A stretch of DNA of 64,000 nt. Origin: Anastatus disparis (Eukaryota; Arthropoda; Insecta; Hymenoptera; Eupelmidae). Positions 12,107-24,383 of this stretch are shown in pieces. The notes under the pieces were generated by a model. The model was given only the letters and a program-made list of their open reading frames with translations, made no database searches and was not told where the DNA came from. The number at the start of each line of letters is the position of its first letter. Positions within the stretch are counted from its first letter, which is position 1. The translations under genes were made by a program, and so were the position numbers. Location: contig JAFFSR010000316.1 in assembly GCA_017163975.1 (NCBI GenBank), positions 3,074,001-3,138,000 of the forward strand, given 5' to 3'.

Positions 12107-12251
12107 GGATCTTTAATAGCTATTAAACTCTTTACAAGATTGTAATAATTCATCTCGATTTACTTCCACAGAGTTCGTGAAGTTTCATTAACCTTTCAAT
12201 CAATATACAGAAAATATAAAGATTCATCCGTATTCTTAAATGATCTCATAG

Positions 12252-12451
12252 GAGTCGGTCTGTGGCTCATTCGGTACAGCGTTGGATTCGTAATCTCGAG
12301 GTTCGGAGTTCGAATCCCGCTCTCGGCCGATTGATACAAGCACCACTGTACGTTACATGTGCTTTGTTCACAAACACACTTACGAGCTCCGTCGCTGATT
12401 AGCATAGCAATAATAGCATAGCATAAATATAGCGACGTTAAAAAAAAAAAA
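12252..12451 (+). mobile_element. tRNA-derived SINE with poly-A tail and 14-bp target duplication
   Basis: The head has an A-box-like TGGCTCATTCGGTACAGC and a B-box-like GAGTTCGAATCCC. There is an anticodon-loop-like TTCGTAA, which would be a Thr CGT if it were a tRNA. The T stem pairs poorly, so it is not a working tRNA gene. An unrelated body of about 120 bp follows and ends in an A run at 12441-12454. Flanking direct repeats AAATGATCTCATAG (12238-12251) and AAATGATTTCATAG (12452-12465) differ by one base, as expected for LINE-driven insertion. Confidence 0.85.
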
Positions 12452-12469
12452 AAATGATTTCATAGATTT

Positions 12470-14520
12470 ATAATCATTTATTTACCAATAATTTAATAAA
12501 TATATTCATACGATGATAAAACGTGAAAAATATTTCTAAAGAATTTTTTAAAATACAATCTAGAAGGATTCTCCTGAAAACTTTACAGTGCTGTTCAATT
12601 CTAAAGCGATCTTAATTGTTTATTAATTGTGAATACGATAAAATTAAGGTTACTATTCCTTAGTAAAACTTAATGAATCAAAAAAGTTCAGAAGGTATCA
12701 ACGAAAATCATGACAATTTTTTTCATAAGAGTTCACAAAGTTGTATTATGGACTGGTACCAAAAACCGCAAAAAATTAGAAAGGTTCTTTTACATCAGAA
12801 TTTTTCCAAACCTTAATGTATATGTTCACCGGGGTATTTCACCTGAATACGGAGGACATTTATAACTAATATAGGTAGCTAGGAGAGTTTCCGTAGCCGA
12901 TGGAGATCCACGGCTCCACCAAAGTTTTTCCTATGTATTTTGGTGCCTTGAACACGAATTTCGAGGGTGGATAGCTGGAAAATAGTTAGGAAAATCTCTA
13001 AAGTAAATTTTCTGGTTGTTAATTCTTCGCAGAAAAACATAATTTTTCGTGTTTTTCATCAAATATTAAGTCGAAAATATTCTTATCAATTTTGCTGTAC
13101 ATTGCACCATTTCGCTGTAAAAACATCATAAATATAAAAAAAATCATTTTGCCATTTTTAATGATTTTTTTTATTTTATTGCACTAATCATTGGTGACCA
13201 ATATAATTAAGAATTTTTACATTTTAATTAGCTAAAATTATTCTTTAATCCACCAACTGTTGATAAAAAAAGAATGGTTTAGGCTGGTTGCGGTCTTCCT
13301 TTAATTTTTCACGAATAATTGAACCGCTTATTCAGAAAGTACCACGCAACGGTGCTCACATGAAAAAGTCAGGTCGGAAAATAGGGAGATTGCTATAGTA
13401 ACATTAAAGTCCACGGTTCCAAAAATTTTTTTATATATTTTGTCACTAAACATTAATTTAAAGGGGTGAAGTCGGAAAATGTCCAGGAAAATTTGTATGA
13501 TATAATTTCCAAAAATTTGAAAAGTCTATTTTTTAAATAAAAAACATTTTGTCGCTTATTTCATGCAATTTTCATGCCAAAGTTATAAAAAAGAATAAGT
13601 TTTATATTTTTTTCAATTTTTCATATTAGAATGAGACTATTGTTACAGTGCAGCAGAGATTAGAATAAGATTTCCTAAAATTTTATTTCATTTGCTAAAT
13701 TTATGTTATAATTTATAAATACGTTTAATTAATCGTTATTTGTATTTTAATCTTATTACATTTTTTACATGTAGAATTTTTGCTACAAGAACAATATGTA
13801 CAGTACGCTATTCATTATTTTATGAAGTTTAAAAAACTTGTGTTTTTATAATTTATAAAATTTTTTAACGAAGTACAATTTTTTTCTGTGAACTACTCTT
13901 TTACTGTTACATATTTTGTAAAAATATATCTTTTTAATAAAAAAAATAGGTATATGATTGATTAAAAATATTAATTTTAATTAATTTAATTTATGTATAA
14001 CCCTGTTGAAAAAACTCACTGACATGGTAACATTTTTTTTTAACTATTAATAATTGAATTTATTGATTTGTTGATTGTAATTCTTTAATCATTTATTTTA
14101 TTTCCGCAATTCAATCCAGAATATCCTTAATTTATAATCCTTCAGTTGAAAATTGAGGCAGCACACTAATTATAACACATCCAAAATAATTTATAGTAGC
14201 ATCATCAGTGTCACAACCAAATTTTAAAATTGCTAAGCATAAACTTTCAAAACGAATGTCAGGAAAAAGTAATTAACATTGTAAAAGAATTTTTTTATTA
14301 CAGATAACTATTATGGGGAAAACTTTTTTGAAAATAAAATCATATTATCAAATTATCCATCAAAAAGTAAAACCATTCCTTAAAAATCTTTAAGATTTTT
14401 ATCAGTATTAATATTAGCAATTTTTCCTAAATTAGAATTTTTTTTATTTTAAGTAACATAGAAAAAATAACCTATTTGTGTAACTGATTAAAAACTGCTC
14501 ACTTGTTTAAAAAAAATCTG
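12470..14520. other. Non-coding AT-rich stretch
   Basis: I see no gene. Two diverged copies of a segment containing TCCACGGYTCCA followed by CTATGTATTTTGGT-like sequence occur near 12905 and 13410, about 500 bp apart, suggesting an old duplication or element remnant. Confidence 0.4.
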
Positions 14521-14526
14521 GTGGCA

Positions 14527-14527
<1 letters not shown>

Positions 14528-14613
<86 letters not shown>

Positions 14614-15297
14614 GTGTGTGTGTGTGTGTGCGTGCATGTGAATTGACATAAAATATCCCATGTATATGTATATACATATATTCATAAGCCCATGTGTGTG
14701 CGTGCATGCGCCTTGACAGGAACAGCCCCATATATATATATATATAAAGAAAAATATAATAAACTCAAGTACGTGTGTCATGCATGTAAATTGACATGAA
14801 ACGTCCCGTGTATATAAACCTGTGTGTATGTGCGCGCGTGTGAATTAACATTAAATATCCCATGTATACGTGTACACAGATATACACACATATATATGTG
14901 TGTATATATAATATATATATATATATATTCATAAGCTCATGTGTGTGCGTACATGCGAATTGACAGAAACGGTCCCATATATATAAATACAAATTTCAAA
15001 TACATGTTTAGATGTGTTTGCGTGTTCGAGTTGACAAGATATGTCAAATATATGAACACCGGTGCGTGCGTGTTGACATGATACGTCCCATATATGTGAA
15101 CCTAAGGGCGCTTGGATAGGTGTGTTAGAGTTGTCATGAAATGTCCCATATATATACACCTGTATAGGCGTGGGTAATAATTGACGTGAAAAATCCTATG
15201 TATATTAACGTGTGTGCATGCATGCAAATCGATATGAAATGTACCATATGTATAAATCTGTGTGTGTGTGCGTGCATGCGCAACGACATGTACTGTC

Positions 15298-15364
<67 letters not shown>

Positions 15365-15715
15365 TGTAAACGACATGAAATATCTCATATATATATATAC
15401 CTGTATGTGCGTACGTTCCAATTGACGTGAAAAATCCAATATTTATTAAAGTTTGTGTGCATGCATGCGAATTGACATGAAATGTCCCATATATATGTAA
15501 ACCTGTGTGTGTGCGTTCGAATTGACGTGAAAAATCCTATATATATTAACGTGCGTGTGCATGCATGCGAATCGACATGAAATGTCCCATATATATATAT
15601 AAACCTAAGGTTACTAGGATGGGTGTGTGCGTGTTGTCATAAAATGTCCCACATATATAAAAAAGCCTGTCATTATGAGTATGTACGAGTTGACATGAAA
15701 TGTCCCATATATAAT

Positions 15716-15756
<41 letters not shown>

Positions 15757-16187
15757 ATTGGCATGAAATGTCCCATATATCTAAACCTGTAAGTGCGTGC
15801 GTTCCAATTGACGTGAAAAATCCCATGTTTATTAAAGTCTGTGTGCATGCATGCGAATAGACATGAAATGTCCCATATATATAAACCTGTGTGTGTGCTT
15901 TCGAATTGACGTGAAAAATCCTATGTTTATTAACGTGCGTGTGCATGCATGCGAATCGACATGAAATGTCCCATATATGTAAATCTAAGGGTACACGAAT
16001 GGGTGTGTGCGTGTTGTCATGAAATGTACCACATATAAAGAAAACCTGTACTTATGAGTACGTGCTAACCGACATGAAATATCCCATGTATGTATGTATG
16101 TATGTATGTATGTATGTATATATATATACATATATATAAACCAAAATATATACGGGTCAACGGGTGCAAGTTGACATGAAACGGACG

Positions 16188-16261
<74 letters not shown>

Positions 16262-16370
16262 CAACTTGTCCGTATGTGTGCGTGTGGGTCGACATGAAAT
16301 GTTGCATATATACGAGCCTAGGTGCGTATGTATGTGCGCGTCCACATATGTTTTTCTATATACATATATA
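14528..16370 (-). repeat. Higher-order satellite, inverted block
   Basis: The same monomers as 6485-7945 on the opposite strand (TTGACATGAAATGTCCC on the + strand), in the same order of tails. Long (AT)n runs are at 14528-14609, 15299-15359 and 16190-16246. There is also a (GT)n run near 15719-15754 and a (GTAT)n run near 16090-16118. Several monomers carry GAAAAATCC instead of GAAATGTCC. Confidence 0.85.
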
Positions 16371-16464
16371 TGATACAAATTCCTTAGTACGTTTAATTAA
16401 AAAGGAATTGTGGAATTTTTAATTAAAGCCCTCGAATTCACAAATCATAATCATAACTGACGCT

Positions 16465-16915
16465 CTTCCAATTCACGATTACATTTTGATTTCTTAATTG
16501 AAATTTATTTAATTAAGGATTCCTTTTGATTTTGGAATTAAAGCCCTTTCAATTCACGATTAAATTTTGATTTCTTAATTGAAATTTATTTAATTAAGAA
16601 TTCCTTTTGATTTTGGAATTAAAGCCCTTTCAATTCACGATTACATTTTGATTTCTTAATTGAAATTTATTTAATTAAGGATTCCTTTTGATTTTGGAAT
16701 TAAAGCCCTTTCAATTCACGATTAAATTTTGATTTCTTAATTGAAATTTATTTAATTAAGAATTCCTTTTGATTTTGTAATTAAAGCCCTTTCAATTCAC
16801 GATTACATTTTGATTTCTTAATTGAAATTCATTTAATTGAGAATTCCTTTTGATTTTTTAATTAAAGCCTTTTCAATTCACGATTAGATTTTGATTTGTT
16901 AATTAAAATATTTTT
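16465..16915 (+). repeat. 81-bp tandem repeat
   Basis: Copies of AATTAAAGCCCTTTCAATTC occur at 16540, 16621, 16702, 16783 and 16864, an exact 81-bp spacing, with a diverged start near 16424-16470. Adjacent copies alternate between TTACATTTTG and TTAAATTTTG variants, hinting at a 162-bp higher-order unit. It abuts the truncated start of the second Helitron. Confidence 0.9.
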
Positions 16916-17019
16916 AATTATTAATGTAAAAGGAATTGTTAATTAAATAAAACTTTAATTACAAATTCAAAAATGATTCGTGATTCAAATAATTTTTAAT
17001 TACTTTTTTCGCAACCCTG

Positions 17020-17685
17020 CGTAGAAGTTTGTTCCACTGTACAATGCATTAAATATTTATTCAAATACTATTATAAAGATCATGATTGTGCATACATTAA
17101 AATACATCAAGTAAATGTAGATTTTCAATCAGAAAATAAAGACACTTTTAAAAATGACAATAGTGAAAATGTTGAATATGAATATGACGAAATCCAACAA
17201 TACATTAATACACGGTATTTATGTCCACCTGAAGCAATGCACAGATTATGAGAATATCCTTTACATGTTATTTCACATACTATAAAACGTCTCAGCGTTC
17301 ATGAAGAAAATCAACAGAACGTATTTTTTAAAGAAGGAAAAGAAGAAATGATCGTGCAAAAAAATGTGGGAACAACATTAATAGCATATTTTGAATTGAA
17401 TAGAGAAGATTTTGAAGCACGAAATTACTTGTATTCAGAAATACCAAATTTTTATACATTTGATGAAAAACTGAAAAAGTGGAATAAAAGAAAAAAAAAC
17501 CAATACTTAGTAGAATGTATTTAGTAAGTCCGAAAGATAGAGAACGTTATTTTAATAAGTTATTACTATTACATGTGAAAGGAGCCACATCTTTTGAAGC
17601 TTTTGATTTTGCGTATTGTTGATGATGTGATGTACAATTCGTTTTATGAGGCAGCTAAGGCAAAACAATTGGGTCTTCGCATGAA
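17020..17685 (+). pseudogene. Second Helitron: Rep region fragment
   Basis: Translation in shifting frames gives the Helitron middle region: a KYLFKYYYKDHDCAYI segment, the tyrosine motif QQYINTRYLCPPEAMHRL, KRLSVHEENQQ, then KDRERYFNKLLLLHVKGA and YNSFYEAAKAKQLGLR just before the break. It resembles 3997-4398 on the other strand (IDGRYLSPMEAAWRL; RLSIHTENQQ), so it is the same family. It has an in-frame stop after the tyrosine motif, lacks the HUH half, and is cut at about 17685 by inserted DNA. The truncated left edge adjoins the 81-bp array. Confidence 0.85.
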
Positions 17686-17690
17686 AATTT

Positions 17691-18157
17691 TTTTCTCTAT
17701 CCCTTAGGCGAAACCACGCGACCTAACCAAAACTGTTGGTAAAAGCCGTAGGCTCGTGTTTATGATTGTATTCTGTCTTTGTCTCTCTCATAACAAAAAA
17801 AAAGACAGACGGTATATACGTTGCGCTTATAAATTAAAACGAATTGTATTCTAATGAAATATGATTCTAAACTTTAAAATCTTATATCATAAGTAGTGTA
17901 GTGTCTTTCTCGTTCATAAAAGAGGATTCTTGTGTGCGTGTTTTTTATGTGTCTTTCTTTATCTCGTGATTTAGGCTCGTGCATGTGTTTTTCTTTGCTG
18001 CCGCCGCCAGCCCCGTCACGCTCGTTGTCACTCGCGTGACAAATGCTGGGCGGCAGCAAAGAACAACACATACACGCGCTAAAACAAAAAAAGCAAATAT
18101 AATTGTTAATTTATATAACAATTATATTTACGTGGTTTCGCCTAGGGATAGAGAAAA
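17691..18157. mobile_element. MITE with 27-bp terminal inverted repeats, inserted in Helitron
   Basis: The left end 17691-17718 and right end 18131-18157 are inverted copies (CTCTATCCCTTAGGCGAAAC and GTTTCGCCTAGGGATAGAG). A second inner hairpin lies near 17990-18070: TTTGCTGCCGCC pairs with GGCGGCAGCAAAG. Short ORFs on both strands are products of this inverted repeat. No transposase is present. Confidence 0.85.
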
Positions 18158-18163
18158 GCATTA

Positions 18164-18284
18164 TTTCTTACACGGAGATTAAATGAAACGCCCGCACGTA
18201 CGTGTTTATGACGGTCGAGGCGTCAGCCGAGACCGTCATAACACGTACGTGCGGAAGTTTCATTTTATCTCCTTGTAAGAAAAT
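18164..18284. repeat. Near-perfect 120-bp hairpin
   Basis: Arms of about 55 bp (TTTCTTACACGGAGAT and ATCTCCTTGTAAGAAA at the feet; CACGTACGTG repeated in both arms) enclose a GC-rich tip with GACGGTCGAGGCG and GCCGAGACCGTC. It sits directly beside the MITE 17691-18157. Confidence 0.85.
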
Positions 18285-18507
18285 CTACTATTTTTGAATC
18301 CATTATATCCGTCATTTAGAAAAAGAAAAAATAAAAGACACGTATTTTTTCTTATATCATCAAAATGAAAACTCAAAGAGATAGAAGCAGTTAAAATTGT
18401 GCGACGTCAAGGTTATTTTAGCAATCGTGACGTCATATACATTGGTGCTATATATATATATATATATCAAAATTGTATTAATTTCTACTGGCTATAACTT
18501 TTGCAAT

Positions 18508-20307
18508 TCATCATATTTTAAAAAACAAAAAAATACGGGTCTTTTATTTTTTCGTATTCTACCTGACGGATGTAATGCATTTCTTCATGCAAAGACCCAA
18601 TTAACTAATGAAGATGAAGAATGGAATGGATGTTTGGAAGAAGCATCTTTAACAGGATCCCCTTATGCTCTTTGTGAATTATTTGCTTTTATTTGCGTTT
18701 TTCATTATCCTATAAATGCACGAGATTTATATGAAAAAGATAAAGATAAATTTTAGCACCCTGAATACAAAAAAAATATAGGTGAAGATCATGCATTGAA
18801 TGTTATTAAAAATAATTTACAAGTCAATGGATTTTCATTAAACGATTTTAATTTACCTAACATAAGCACATTTATAGAAGAAGATAATAATCAAACAATT
18901 TTAAATCATAATAATAATATTCTTAATGAATTAGAAATGAAAATAAATTCTAATGATAAACAAAAGCAAATATTCAACTCTACTATAAAAAGTTTAAACA
19001 ACCAAAGTAAAGAAAAATATATTTTTATAGATGGACCAGGTGGAAGTGGGAAAAGTTATTTACTTAACGTTTAAATAGCTTATTTTAAATATCATACCAT
19101 ACATTATTTATGTGTAGCTTGGACAGGTATAGCAGCGAATTTATTAGTCGATGAAAAAACCGTGCATACAACATTTAAACTACCGTTAAATATAACAGAT
19201 TGTACAAGTTGTAATGTTAAGCCTAATTCTGCAGAAGGCAAACAATTGAAGAAAACACAAATAATTATTTGGGATGAAACATCCATGACTTCAAAATTTG
19301 ATTTTGAAGCAGTTGATCGTTTTTTCAAGATTTATGCGATGTAAACCAACCCGTTCGGTGGTAAAACTGTAATTGTATCAGAAGATTTCAGGCAAACATT
19401 ACCAATTGTACGACATAATAGCCGTATGAACATTATTGAAAATTCAGTTAAATTTAGTTTATCATGGCAAAATTTTAAGCAAATGAAGTTAAATGAAAAT
19501 CTGCGAGTTTCGGATAGTGATAATAATTTCAAACAATGGTTATTAGAAATCGGAGAAGGGAAATGCCGCAATGTTTTTGAAGATGATAATGAACTAAGTG
19601 CTATACCAGATAATTTTATCATTAAAATAAACAATACGAATCTAACGGAAAAAGTTATTTAGGCTCCTAAAAATAATGATAATATTGAAATCAATAACAA
19701 TGTTTTGAATTCAATGGAAGGAAACCATGTTGAATATTTAAGTATTGATACAGCTGAAGATGATAACAAAGAAAATTTAGATATTATGTTACCTACAGAA
19801 TTTTTAAATATGTTAACTCCTAATGGAGTTCCACCACATAAATTACATTTAAAAGTAGGGGCTATAATAATACTTTTAAGAAATTTAAATGTCAATAAGG
19901 GACTTTGTAATAGAACAAGGTTGATAGTGAAAAAATTGCCTAAATATTCCGTTCAAGCAGAATTAGCAACTGGTCAAAACAAAGGTAAATTAGTTTTTAT
20001 TCCAAGAATAAGTTTATTTCCATCTACGGAAGAAATTCCATTCAATATGCAACGAAAACAGTTTCCTATTAGATTAGGATTTGCAATGACTATTAATAAA
20101 TCACAAGGACAATCTTATAAAAAAATTGGTATTTATTTGCATTCACCAGTTTTCAGTCATGGGCAATTATATGTTGTTCTTTCAAGGACGAAATTTAAAA
20201 ATAATTAAAAATTATTTTTAGGTGACCACGCTATTGTCAACGGAGAAAATAAAAATGATCAGAACACAATATATACAAAAAACATTGTTTATAAAGAGAT
20301 ACTATAA
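18508..20307 (+). pseudogene. Second Helitron: PIF1 helicase region (broken)
   Basis: The Helitron continues after the inserted DNA with LTNEDEEWNGCLEEASLTGSP at about 18600-18660. Walker A as IDGPGGSGKSYLL is near 19028-19066, then IIIWDETSMTSKFDFEAVD, and SEDFRQTLP-like sequence near 19380-19400. The C-terminal block (INKSQGQSYKKIGIY, FSHGQLYVVLSR) is at 20090-20190, and a VYKEIL terminus ends at 20307. Stops after Walker A, near 19344 and near 19662, plus one near 20208, break it. Motif order is complete for a helicase, but no working protein is possible. Its closest relative in this window is the minus-strand Helitron at 500-6047. Confidence 0.9.
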
Positions 20308-20469
20308 AGAATATGTCAAGAGATGTTGTTTATATTTATGTTTTAGATTGTGTAATAGTTGAACTCGAAATATAATAAAAAATATAATATTTACTAAAAT
20401 ATATATATATGATATCAACTGACGCTTTCAAAATAGTTTATATGATGTTGAATCAGCTATATAAGAGGA

Positions 20470-20580
20470 CGTGCTGTTAAATCGGCTGCATATGGGGATG
20501 CGCTGTTGAATCGGCTGCATATTGGGATGCGCTGTTGAATTGGCTGCATATTGGGATGCGCTGTTTAATATATATTGGCT
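20470..20580 (+). repeat. 29-bp tandem repeat
   Basis: About four copies of CGGCTGCATATTGGGATGCG plus CTGTTGAAT; consecutive copies start at 20483 and 20512. Confidence 0.85.
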
Positions 20581-20599
20581 GCATATTTATAGAGCTAAA

Positions 20600-21135
20600 T
20601 AAAATATGGAACCTAAAAATTATTGGGCCCAAAAAAATATGAGGCCCAAAAAAATATAAAGCCCAAAAAATATAGAGACCAAAAAAAATATTGGGTTCAA
20701 AAAATTATTGGGCCCAAAAAAATATAGGGCGCAAGAAAATATAGGGCTCAAAAAATATAAGACCCAAAAAATATAGAGACGAAAAAATTATTGGGCCCAA
20801 AAAAAATAAGGCTTAAGAAAATATAAAACCCAAAAAATATAGAGACCAAAAAAATATTGGACCCAAAAAAATATTGGGCCCAAAAAAATATTGAGTCCAA
20901 AAAAATATAAGGTGCAAGAAAATATAAGGCCCAAAAAAATATAAAGCCCAAAAAAATATAGAACCAAAAAAATATTGGACCCAAAAAAATATAAGACCCA
21001 AAAAAATAAGGCTCATAAAAATAAAAAGCCCAAGAAAATATAAGGATGAAAAAAAGAAGGGCCCAAAAAAATGGACACTGAATAAAAATATAGGGCCCAA
21101 AATAATATAAGACCCAAAAAAATATGGCTCAAAAA
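20600..21135 (+). repeat. Short minisatellite, GGGCCCAAAAAAATAT type
   Basis: About 30 irregular copies, 17-20 bp each, of an AAAAAAATAT block followed by a two-to-six base GC-rich block (GGGCCC, AAGCCC, AGACCC). Minus-strand frames give repeated FFWALYFFG-like hydrophobic peptides that are only repeat translation. Confidence 0.9.
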
Positions 21136-21650
21136 GAAGCTTGTGGCTAATGAGTACTAATTATATAGGGCCCAATAAAAAATTGCTACTTTTATTGCCA
21201 AAAGATTAGACCTATTTAAAAAATGCGGAGAACCGGAGAACTGGAGAACCGGAGAACCAGAGAAACGGAAAAAAGAGGTTTTACTCTAATATAATATAAG
21301 ATAATGTGACGTCCCGTATATATACTCTTTTGCTTAAGGTGTGATTGTATTTATTGGCTGAATGGTTAGTGAGTGAACGCTTTACTTGTTTTTATTATTT
21401 TGACTGCGTTTTTGTGCTACTGCATACGCTTTATTATTTTATTGCATTATTTATCATTTTTCATTTTGTATTTTAAATAAAAATTTTTATATACTATGAC
21501 TGATAGATATTATATGAGTGACTTTTAATTTATCGGATTGTTGCGTGTATTTTACTATTTTTTTGTATCTGTGATATCACTTCTTTTGTTGTGACTTACT
21601 TATTCAGTATTATTAGGTTTAGTAACTGACTGTGATATCAATTTCAGTAT
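21136..21650. other. No recognisable feature
   Basis: AT-rich, non-coding. A short direct repeat with GAGAACCGGAGAAC is at 21225-21268. Confidence 0.4.
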
Positions 21651-21745
21651 TTTGTATTTATACATTGTTTTATGTGCAATATTTTATATTTATACATTGT
21701 TTTATGTGCAATATTTTTATATTCATACATTGTTTATGTGCAACA
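21650..21745 (+). repeat. Three copies of a roughly 37-bp repeat
   Basis: ATACATTGTTTTATGTGCAA occurs three times in about 90 bp. Confidence 0.8.
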
Positions 21746-21939
21746 TTTATTATTATATTTATGAATTGTATTACACGCCCTTTGTATAATGATATGATAT
21801 ACAATAAATAGTATTTATCTATCTATCTAGAGTATCAGCTCTGAAATGATTATAAAAGGATATCAATTTCAATATGTTTAATTTTTAATATATTAGTACA
21901 TACTTAAATTATATTAAAATTCAATTATTTTCCTGGCTA

Positions 21940-22345
21940 AATTTTATCTGACTTTTAGATAAATTCATCCAATTTTAGCTAAATTCTAGCTATCTTTCAA
22001 CTAATTTTAGCTTAATTCTAGCTAACTTGCAACTAATTTTAGCTGAATTTTAAATAAAAATTAGAAACTAAAAATAAGCGGTGTATTTCAGACGGCGACA
22101 GCGTCGACAGCTGCAATATATTTTTAATAGTATGGAGAGAAAATTAAAATTTTAGCTAAAATTAATATAAATTAGCTAAAATTCTCAATAAATTAGCTAA
22201 ACTTAGCTAAAATATTAAAGTTTTAGCTAAAATTCACAATAAATCAGCTAAAATTAGCTAAAACATGAAATTTTTAGCTAAAATTCACAATTAATTAGCT
22301 AAGATTCACAATAAATTAGCTAAAATTTACCATAAATTAGCTAAA
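21940..22345. repeat. TTAGCTAAAATT repeat cluster
   Basis: The first half (21940-22060) is rich in TTTTAGCTAAATTC and its variants. The second half (22140-22345) has tandem TTAGCTAAAATTCACAATAA units. A GACAGCG-containing spacer near 22085-22140 recurs near 22385-22435. Confidence 0.75.
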
Positions 22346-22439
22346 TTTATCAGTAAAAAGGAAGAGTCAAGGTAGGAAGTTGAGAGACTGACAGCGACAG
22401 CGGTGAAAATCTTTTATAGTATAGAGAGAAATACAGAAA

Positions 22440-23095
22440 CACACACGAAAATATATATGAAAATGTATGTAAAAATATATGTAAAGTTTATGATATCAGG
22501 TGTCTCCGCTCTTACGCAATAACCAAGTGTGTGTACCGTAAAAGATTCCAGGGGATCGACGAATACTACACACCTAATCATCTGAGCTAAAGAACCTGCT
22601 ATTTCATTAAACAAGGAAGTTAAAATATAAAAGAGATTACTTTAAAAATAATTATGCTGAGAAAACCGGTTCCTCGCACTCAGCAACGCTAATTCAAACG
22701 ATGATTTGTTGACCTCGAGGTAGTACCTTTTCACGATGATGATCTTGAATTTTCTATTTATTTTGTTGGGAACTAGCCGTTTCTTACTTGTGATTTTATA
22801 ATTTCAAAGTTTGCAATCGCGTGAAAAGAATTGCATGCACTAAGCATTTAATAATTTTTACTTTTGCATGTGATTATCGGGCACAGAATTACGTGAAATA
22901 TAAAAAAAAATATTACTTATCATGTTTGAAAAGCTTACTAGACGTCTAGAGAGTAATCAATGTGTGTGTGCCTACACTATTTTTGAAAAATTTTCCAAGC
23001 CCGAATTTTTCAAAAATATTCTCTAATCGATAATTTCAAACTTACCATAATAAAAAATATTGTCAAATGAGATTTCGGCATGCAATCTCATTTGA
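22440..23095. other. No recognisable gene
   Basis: A short frame at 22414-22614 has no signature. A small palindromic cluster ATCTCATTTGAGAT repeats at 23068-23110, next to the truncated edge of the gypsy fragment. Confidence 0.4.
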
Positions 23096-23099
23096 GATC

Positions 23100-24000
23100 T
23101 CATTTGAGATTTTTCAGTAGGGTTGGCTTACCATCAGGACCGGCCTTTTTAGGCATAGCCCATAAGCTTGTATTGCAGGCAGACCTTAAAGGTCTGATAA
23201 TGCCTTTATCTAATAAATCTTGAATTTTTTTTTCGACTTCCTCTTTAAGCATATGAGGGAGTCTATACTGCTTGTTATTGACTGGTATATCATCAGTCGT
23301 TTTTATTTTATATTTAGTCACATTTGTGACTGTTAGTTCGTCACCCTCTAAGTGAAATCCATCAGAGTGTTTTTCTATCAAGCCTTTAGCCTATTCACGC
23401 TCTTCTTTATTTAAATGTTCTAGATGGATGATATTTAATATTCTCTCTCATTGAGACTCCTTCATCGTTATTTAAAGTGACCTTTTCTATTTTGTCATTT
23501 AGTAGGTAAACGTTAAAATGTTTAATTGTTTTCACCCCCGATTCTTCAAATACATTTTGTTCAGAGTCAATATACTTAAATGCTTTACCAATACTAGACA
23601 AATTCTCATTATCTATATTGATGTTACTGACCATGAAGTTATAATCGTTTTCAATCTCTGGGCCACTAGAAAGGTCAACATCTTGTATATTTAACTCTTT
23701 CTCTAAATTTTCTATGTCAGAGTTAAAATTTTTTTTATTTAATTTTCTTTTTGCAATTAATAAACAACTTTAAAATCAATCAAGTGCTCATTGACCTTGA
23801 TACGTGCCACTCCTAGCCGTGGTGTGGTTTGACCATTAATTCCTTGAAGATAAGCAATATCAGACTCATCCATCATATAATTTTTTGGAATTAATTTTTT
23901 CTTGATGACACTCCTTTCTGAACCAGTATTAATCAATATAACGTCATTGTCTCTTCCTCTATGATTTTTTACTTCAAAAAACGGTAAGTTATCGTTTTGA
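23100..24000 (-). pseudogene. Ty3/gypsy pol fragment: protease and start of reverse transcriptase
   Basis: Reading from high to low coordinates, a retropepsin-like segment at about 23760-23960 contains VILINTGSERSVI. The expected catalytic Asp-Thr-Gly-Ser is Asn-Thr-Gly-Ser here, so the active site is lost. A poorly conserved linker follows at 23407-23760. The RT start at 23100-23381 has TTDDIPVNNKQYRLP, KGIIRPL and SLWAMPKKAGPDG. The frame then runs into unrelated palindromic sequence at about 23120, so fingers and palm are missing. This is the classical gypsy order (protease then RT), but the protein is too diverged to be the parent of the element at 28431-39599. Confidence 0.85.
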
Positions 24001-24379
24001 TTTAAATTTCTGTTTGCTTAGCGAGAAATTTCCTAGTCTTGGTGATTTCTTTTGTCTTGATTGAATTTTATTATTATGTTATTAAACGTAATGGTTTTGG
24101 CACCATAGTCAATAATTAATTTAGTTTCTCTAAAAAAGATGGCATCTTAAATTCCGCAATATGGTATTGCGATATTGTTTCTTATATAATACAAATTTCT
24201 TATAGCGCCACCTATCTTGATATTAATAGTACCTATAGTATATTCAGGGTCGTTGTTTATTCCTTTAAATATACTTCATTTTTATAATTCATTGTTGATT
24301 GTTCCGGTATTAATCCAATCTTAATTATGTTGCCTTATGATCCTGAATCTAGTATTAGGTTCACCATAGTATTTCGCAT
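24001..24379 (-). other. Decayed continuation of the gypsy fragment
   Basis: Weakly coding on the minus strand, with repeated protease-region-like phrases but many frameshifts. I cannot assign domains. Confidence 0.3.
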
Positions 24380-24383
24380 TTAA

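Noticed and set aside
12245..12325. A tRNA gene (Thr-like anticodon loop)
   Set aside because: Only about two of five T-stem pairs form, and it is followed by a SINE body, poly-A and a target duplication.
17979..18182. Small ORFs on both strands within 17691-18157
   Set aside because: Products of the MITE inverted repeat, including its inner GC-rich hairpin.
20748..21100. Hydrophobic membrane-protein-like ORFs
   Set aside because: Minus-strand translation of the AAAAAAATAT-GGGCCC minisatellite.
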